Below the pieces are notes generated by a model. That model did not search any database. It had not been told where the DNA came from and saw nothing but the letters and a program-made list of their open reading frames with translations. Shown here piece after piece: positions 41,944 through 44,943 of a DNA stretch of 44,943 nucleotides. Position 1 is the stretch's first letter; each line of letters opens with the position of its first letter. The DNA is from Thermithiobacillus tepidarius DSM 3134 (GTDB lineage Bacteria > Pseudomonadota > Gammaproteobacteria > Acidithiobacillales > Thermithiobacillaceae). The position numbers were made by a program, and so were the translations under genes. The stretch is taken from contig NZ_AUIS01000022.1 in the NCBI RefSeq assembly GCF_000423825.1, positions 1-44,943 of the forward strand, in the 5' to 3' direction.

Positions 41944-42948
41944 ATGCGGATTTCCGTAGCCCTGTGCACCTACAACGGCGAGCGCTTCCTGCCGGAGCAA
42001 CTGGACAGCCTGGCCCGCCAGACTCTGCGCCCGCACGAAGTGGTGGTCTGCGACGACGGCTCCACGGACCGTACCGTGGAGCTCCTGCCCCGTTTCGCCG
42101 AGCGCGCGCCTTTTCCGGTACGCGTCTACCGCAACGAGCGCAATCTGGGCGTGATCGACAACTTTCACCGGGCGGCGCGGCTCTGCGAGGGCCGCTACGT
42201 CGCCTTTTGCGACCAGGACGACGTCTGGCGCGAGGACAAGCTCGCCCGCTGCGCCGCCGCCCTGGCCGCGGAACCGGACGTGCTGCTGCTCCTGCACGGC
42301 GCCACGGTGGTGGACGAAGCGCTCAATCCGCTCTGGGACATGCGCCCGCAGGGCGACGAGCCGGCCGTCCTGGAGCCGCTGCAGATGCCGCCCTGGTATG
42401 CGGCCAAGGGCATGAGCATGGTCTTCGACCGCGCGCTGGCGCATGAGGTCGACTGGAGCCGGCGGCCGCCGGATCAGCACAATCCGGACGGCATGTATCA
42501 CGACGTCTGGGTGCAGTTCCTGGCCAATGTCCTGGGGCGCACGGTCCTGCTGCCCAAGCCGCTGGTGGCCTATCGCCAGCACGGCGGCAACGTGTCCGGC
42601 GTGCAGGAAGGCAGCGCCGCCAAGCGCCTTGGCAACGGCCTGCGCAGCGGCTATGCTGATTACCGGCGCTTCGCGGAGCTGGGCCGGCGCTACACGGAGC
42701 TGCTGCATGACCTGGCCGGCGCCTATCGGGGCACCTGGCAGGCGCGCCTGCGGGACGGCGCCGCCTACTACGGACGGCTGGCGGACATCTACGCCGGGCG
42801 GGCCGCCATCCACGAGCCGGGCGCCGGCGTCGCCGCCCGCCTCGCGCGCCTGGCCCGCTTCGCCCGCGCCGGCGGCTACCGGCCGCGGGCCAACGGCGGC
42901 TTCGGCATGAAATCCCTGGTCAAGGACAGCCTCGCCGTCTGGCGCTAA
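41944..42948 (+). CDS. Glycosyltransferase family 2, copy B
   Basis: 334 residues from ATG 41944, behind GAGGAGG. The same motifs as copy A are seen at the same places: ISVALCTYNGERFLPEQLDSL, VVCDDGSTDRT, FCDQDDVWREDKLARC, and the end VAYRQHGGNVSG. The C-terminal tail (GGYRPRANGGFGMKSLVKD) also mirrors that of copy A (GGYGARDRGGLGARSLLKD). A tandem duplicate that has diverged. Confidence 0.9.
   Translation: MRISVALCTYNGERFLPEQLDSLARQTLRPHEVVVCDDGSTDRTVELLPRFAERAPFPVRVYRNERNLGVIDNFHRAARLCEGRYVAFCDQDDVWREDKLARCAAALAAEPDVLLLLHGATVVDEALNPLWDMRPQGDEPAVLEPLQMPPWYAAKGMSMVFDRALAHEVDWSRRPPDQHNPDGMYHDVWVQFLANVLGRTVLLPKPLVAYRQHGGNVSGVQEGSAAKRLGNGLRSGYADYRRFAELGRRYTELLHDLAGAYRGTWQARLRDGAAYYGRLADIYAGRAAIHEPGAGVAARLARLARFARAGGYRPRANGGFGMKSLVKDSLAVWR
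42195..42261 (+). repeat. 67-bp direct repeat, copy 2 (inside glycosyltransferase B)
   Basis: The second copy of the block at 41141-41207, 1054 bp further on, in the same reading frame of the paralogous gene. Confidence 0.85.
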
Positions 42949-43057
42949 GACTCCGCAGGAGCGGGCTGGCCCGCGATACGCGCGTGTCCGCCGACGCTTT
43001 CACCAAATCGGGTGAAGGCTGCGTACTCCTGCAGGCTCCCAGCCCTGAAGGACTTCC

Positions 43058-44683
43058 ATGAACCCCGCCATCCAGCAAATCCGCGCCTACCACGCGCGCA
43101 GCAAACACCATGTGAACCGCTTCGCCGCCGGGCCGGGCGGGCTCGACTGGGCGCAGCAGCCGGACCCCTTCCGCCGCTATGCCGGCGCCGAGCGCATCGC
43201 CTTGCCGCTGCGGGCCGACGCCCTGGACATCCCCTTCGCCGCCCTGCAACGGCCCGCCGCCGTGGCGGCCCGGCCGCTCGACCGCACGCACGTGGGCCTG
43301 CTCTTCGAACTGGCGCTCGGCCTGTCCGCCTGGAAGGCCCTCGGCCACACCAAATGGGCCCTGCGCTGCAACCCCTCCAGCGGCAATCTCCACCCCACCG
43401 AAGGCTACCTGGTCTGCCCGGCGCTGCCGGATCTCGCCGGCGGGGTGTACCACTACCTCAGCTGCGACCACGCGCTGGAACGGCGGGCCGCGCCTCCGGC
43501 CGAGCCCTGGGCGCGGGCCTGGCCGGGGGCGGGCGCGATCGTCGGCTTGTCCTCCATCCATTGGCGCGAGGCCTGGAAATACGGCGAGCGCGCCTACCGC
43601 TACTGCCAGCATGACGTCGGCCATGCCGTCGCCGCCCTGCGCTACGCCGCCGCGGCCCTGGGCTGGCAAGGCCAAGTGCTGGACGGCTGGGGCGACGCGG
43701 ACATCGCCGCGCTGCTGGGCCTGGACCGGCGCGTCGACTACGCCGAAGCGGAGCCCGAAGCGCCCGACCTGCTGCTGTGGATCGGCCCACCGGCGCACAC
43801 CCCCGCCCCGGCGCCGCTGCTGGAAGCGCTGGCGGGGGCATCCTGGGCCGGCCGGGCCAACCGCCTGAGCCCCTCCCACCGGCACTGGCCGGCCATCGAC
43901 GACGCCGAAGCCGCCGCCCGCGCGCCGGGCGGAGTGCGCATGGCGGACGGGCAGGGTGGGCCGGCCCCCGTCTTGCCGCCGCTGGCGCCCCCGCCCAAGG
44001 ACATGCGCGCCGCCCAAGTGATCCGCCAGCGGCGCAGCGCCGTGGACTTCGACGGCCACACCCACCTGCCTGCCGCCGACTTCTTCGCGATGCTCGACGC
44101 CCTGCTGCCGCGCCCCGGCGTGCCGCCCCTGGACGCGCTGCCCTGGCGCCCGCGCGTGCACGGCCTGCTCTTCGTCCACCGCGTCCACGGCCTCGCCCCC
44201 GGTCTATACTGCCTGCCGCGCGCGAACGGGGCCGAGGACGCCCTGCGCGCCGCCATGCGCCCCGAGTGGCTCTGGGACAGCGTGCCCGGCTGCCCCGCCC
44301 ACATTCCCCTCCGGCTGCTCCTGCCCATGGACCTGCGCGCCGCCGCCCGCCTCATCGCCTGCCACCAGGACATCGCCGCCGATTCCGCCTTCTCCCTGGC
44401 CCTGCTCGCCGAATTCCGCAGCACTCTGGCGCAAGGCGCCTGGTGGTACCGCCGCCTTTTCTGGGAAGCCGGCGCCATCGGCCAGACCCTCTACCTGCAA
44501 GCCGAAGCCCACGGCGTGCGCGGCACCGGCATCGGCTGCTTCTTCGACGACGAGATGCACCGGCTGTTGGGGCTGCAGGATGACACTTTCCAGGATCTGT
44601 ACCACTTCACGGTGGGCGGGGCGGTGGAGGATGCGCGGTTGATGACGTTGCCGGCGTATGGGCATTTGGATGGGCGTAATTGA
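43058..44683 (+). CDS. SagB/ThcOx-like protein with two nitroreductase-fold domains
   Basis: 541 residues from ATG 43058. The first domain (about 20-240) contains IRAYHARSKHHVNRFAAGP, KWALRCNPSSGNLHPTEGYLV and a double-Tyr stretch. The second (about 315-535) begins AAQVIRQRRSAVDFDG, the standard SagB/nitroreductase beginning, and ends YGHLDG. In RiPP pathways SagB oxidises azolines with FMN; free-standing two-domain members are common in proteobacteria and have no known substrate. No YcaO partner or precursor peptide was found in the window. Upstream are the glycosyltransferases (109 bp away); downstream is the AT-richer gap and a CRISPR array. Confidence 0.85.
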   Translation: MNPAIQQIRAYHARSKHHVNRFAAGPGGLDWAQQPDPFRRYAGAERIALPLRADALDIPFAALQRPAAVAARPLDRTHVGLLFELALGLSAWKALGHTKWALRCNPSSGNLHPTEGYLVCPALPDLAGGVYHYLSCDHALERRAAPPAEPWARAWPGAGAIVGLSSIHWREAWKYGERAYRYCQHDVGHAVAALRYAAAALGWQGQVLDGWGDADIAALLGLDRRVDYAEAEPEAPDLLLWIGPPAHTPAPAPLLEALAGASWAGRANRLSPSHRHWPAIDDAEAAARAPGGVRMADGQGGPAPVLPPLAPPPKDMRAAQVIRQRRSAVDFDGHTHLPAADFFAMLDALLPRPGVPPLDALPWRPRVHGLLFVHRVHGLAPGLYCLPRANGAEDALRAAMRPEWLWDSVPGCPAHIPLRLLLPMDLRAAARLIACHQDIAADSAFSLALLAEFRSTLAQGAWWYRRLFWEAGAIGQTLYLQAEAHGVRGTGIGCFFDDEMHRLLGLQDDTFQDLYHFTVGGAVEDARLMTLPAYGHLDGRN

Positions 44684-44852
44684 AGTACGTGATGGTTTTA
44701 AGTGATTGGTATTAAAGTGTGTCGACTTCAGCTCGATTGGCTTAGAAGCAAAAGTAATCACTAGCTATTTGCTTAGCGATGCGTGACCAAAGATGGTTAC
44801 CGTGCATATTATCTCATCACAATGATGACAGCGGAGCCGGCATCCCGCTGTC
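44684..44852. other. AT-richer non-coding gap before the CRISPR array, with two adjacent hairpins
   Basis: No gene was seen. GC content is clearly lower than in the rest of the window. Two inverted repeats lie at the right end: TCATCA-CAA-TGATGA (44814-44828) and GACAGCGG / CCGCTGTC with a 10-base loop (44827-44852). They share two bases, and the second ends exactly where the first CRISPR repeat begins. Confidence 0.7.
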
Positions 44853-44943
44853 ACTGTAAGCCGCCTGTGCGGCGGTCAACTTGGTGATGTACGCCTTGGC
44901 CCCTTCCCGATACTTCTAAGCCGCCTGTGCGGCGGTCAACCGA
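44853..44943 (-). CRISPR. End of a type I-F CRISPR array (two repeats, one full spacer visible)
   Basis: Two 28-bp repeats, at 44853-44880 and 44913-44940, flank a 32-bp spacer (44881-44912). Three bases of the next spacer follow. The 60-bp period is that of type I-F. On the minus strand the repeat begins GTTGACCGCCGCACAGGCGG and continues CTTAGAAG, closely related to the I-F consensus of Pseudomonas and Yersinia. The left copy differs at the bases nearest the outside (CTTACAGT instead of CTTAGAAG), as expected for the decayed leader-distal repeat. The array therefore runs off the right edge and its leader and cas genes lie outside the window. Confidence 0.85.

Noticed and set aside
44853-44943. 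Tn7-like guide-RNA array (type I-F3)
   Set aside because: The repeats are close to the standard I-F form and no transposase genes are in the window. It cannot be excluded without the right flank.

Overview
The window is about 45 kb of GC-rich, gene-dense bacterial chromosome. Gene content and order are proteobacterial: zapA / 6S RNA / formyl-THF cyclo-ligase; glyQ-glyS-gmhB-acyltransferase; and kdsD-kdsC-lptC-lptA-lptB-rpoN-hpf-ptsN-hprK-rapZ-PTS. A gamma-type chromosome that also carries HPr kinase next to ptsN and rapZ fits Acidithiobacillia (a high-GC Thermithiobacillus-like organism) or a deep-branching gamma/betaproteobacterium. This taxonomic reading is inference; no rRNA is present. 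The DNA is almost all core genome. Accessory character appears at the two ends (a secreted beta-helix protein on the left; glycosyltransferases, a SagB-like enzyme and a CRISPR array on the right) and in one middle cluster.

Layout. 1-1.56 kb: C-terminally cut beta-helix exoprotein (minus strand) behind a textbook sigma-54 promoter, a FleQ-like box and a further palindrome. 1.86-6.3 kb: group III truncated haemoglobin, small cupin, short-chain dehydrogenase, Rep helicase, zapB-like/zapA, 6S RNA with its own promoter and terminator. 6.3-10.5 kb: formyl-THF cyclo-ligase, YmdB-type phosphodiesterase, tRNA-Arg(CCG), PilZ protein, MipA-like outer-membrane protein, DUF302 protein. 10.5-14.5 kb: a minus-strand cyaY/EVE/GST-like/unknown operon, a plus-strand unknown/RimB-like/rimK operon, and a PQ-loop membrane protein. 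14.6-18.9 kb: glyQ-glyS-gmhB-acyltransferase operon. 19.0-20.9 kb: membrane-anchored unknown and rimO. 21.0-26.1 kb (minus strand): a FimV-like membrane TPR protein, a pseudo-receiver protein, a small GTPase, a roadblock-like protein and a roadblock/LC7 protein, preceded by an unknown gene. 26.3-36.3 kb: Kdo and LPS-transport genes running into rpoN and a regulatory phosphotransferase chain. 36.3-39.3 kb: AsmA-like, mutY, yggX and a tiny Cys-rich protein. 39.5-44.7 kb: three glycosyltransferases and a double nitroreductase-fold SagB/ThcOx-like protein. 44.85 kb to the end: the leader-distal end of a type I-F CRISPR array.

How parts work together. LptA/B/C, KdsC/D, GmhB and the acyltransferase serve LPS and membrane lipid assembly. 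EI, HPr, EIIA-Man, PtsN, HprK and RapZ form a phosphorelay with no sugar permease in view, so it is probably regulatory. RpoN made here could drive the beta-helix gene at the left edge. PilZ, the RimB/RimK pair and the FleQ-like box suggest cyclic-di-GMP control of surface functions. The most system-like novelty is the GTPase / two-roadblock / pseudo-receiver / FimV-like cluster at 21.0-25.6 kb, an MglA/MglB- or conservon-like switch apparently wired to a polar scaffold of the FimV type.
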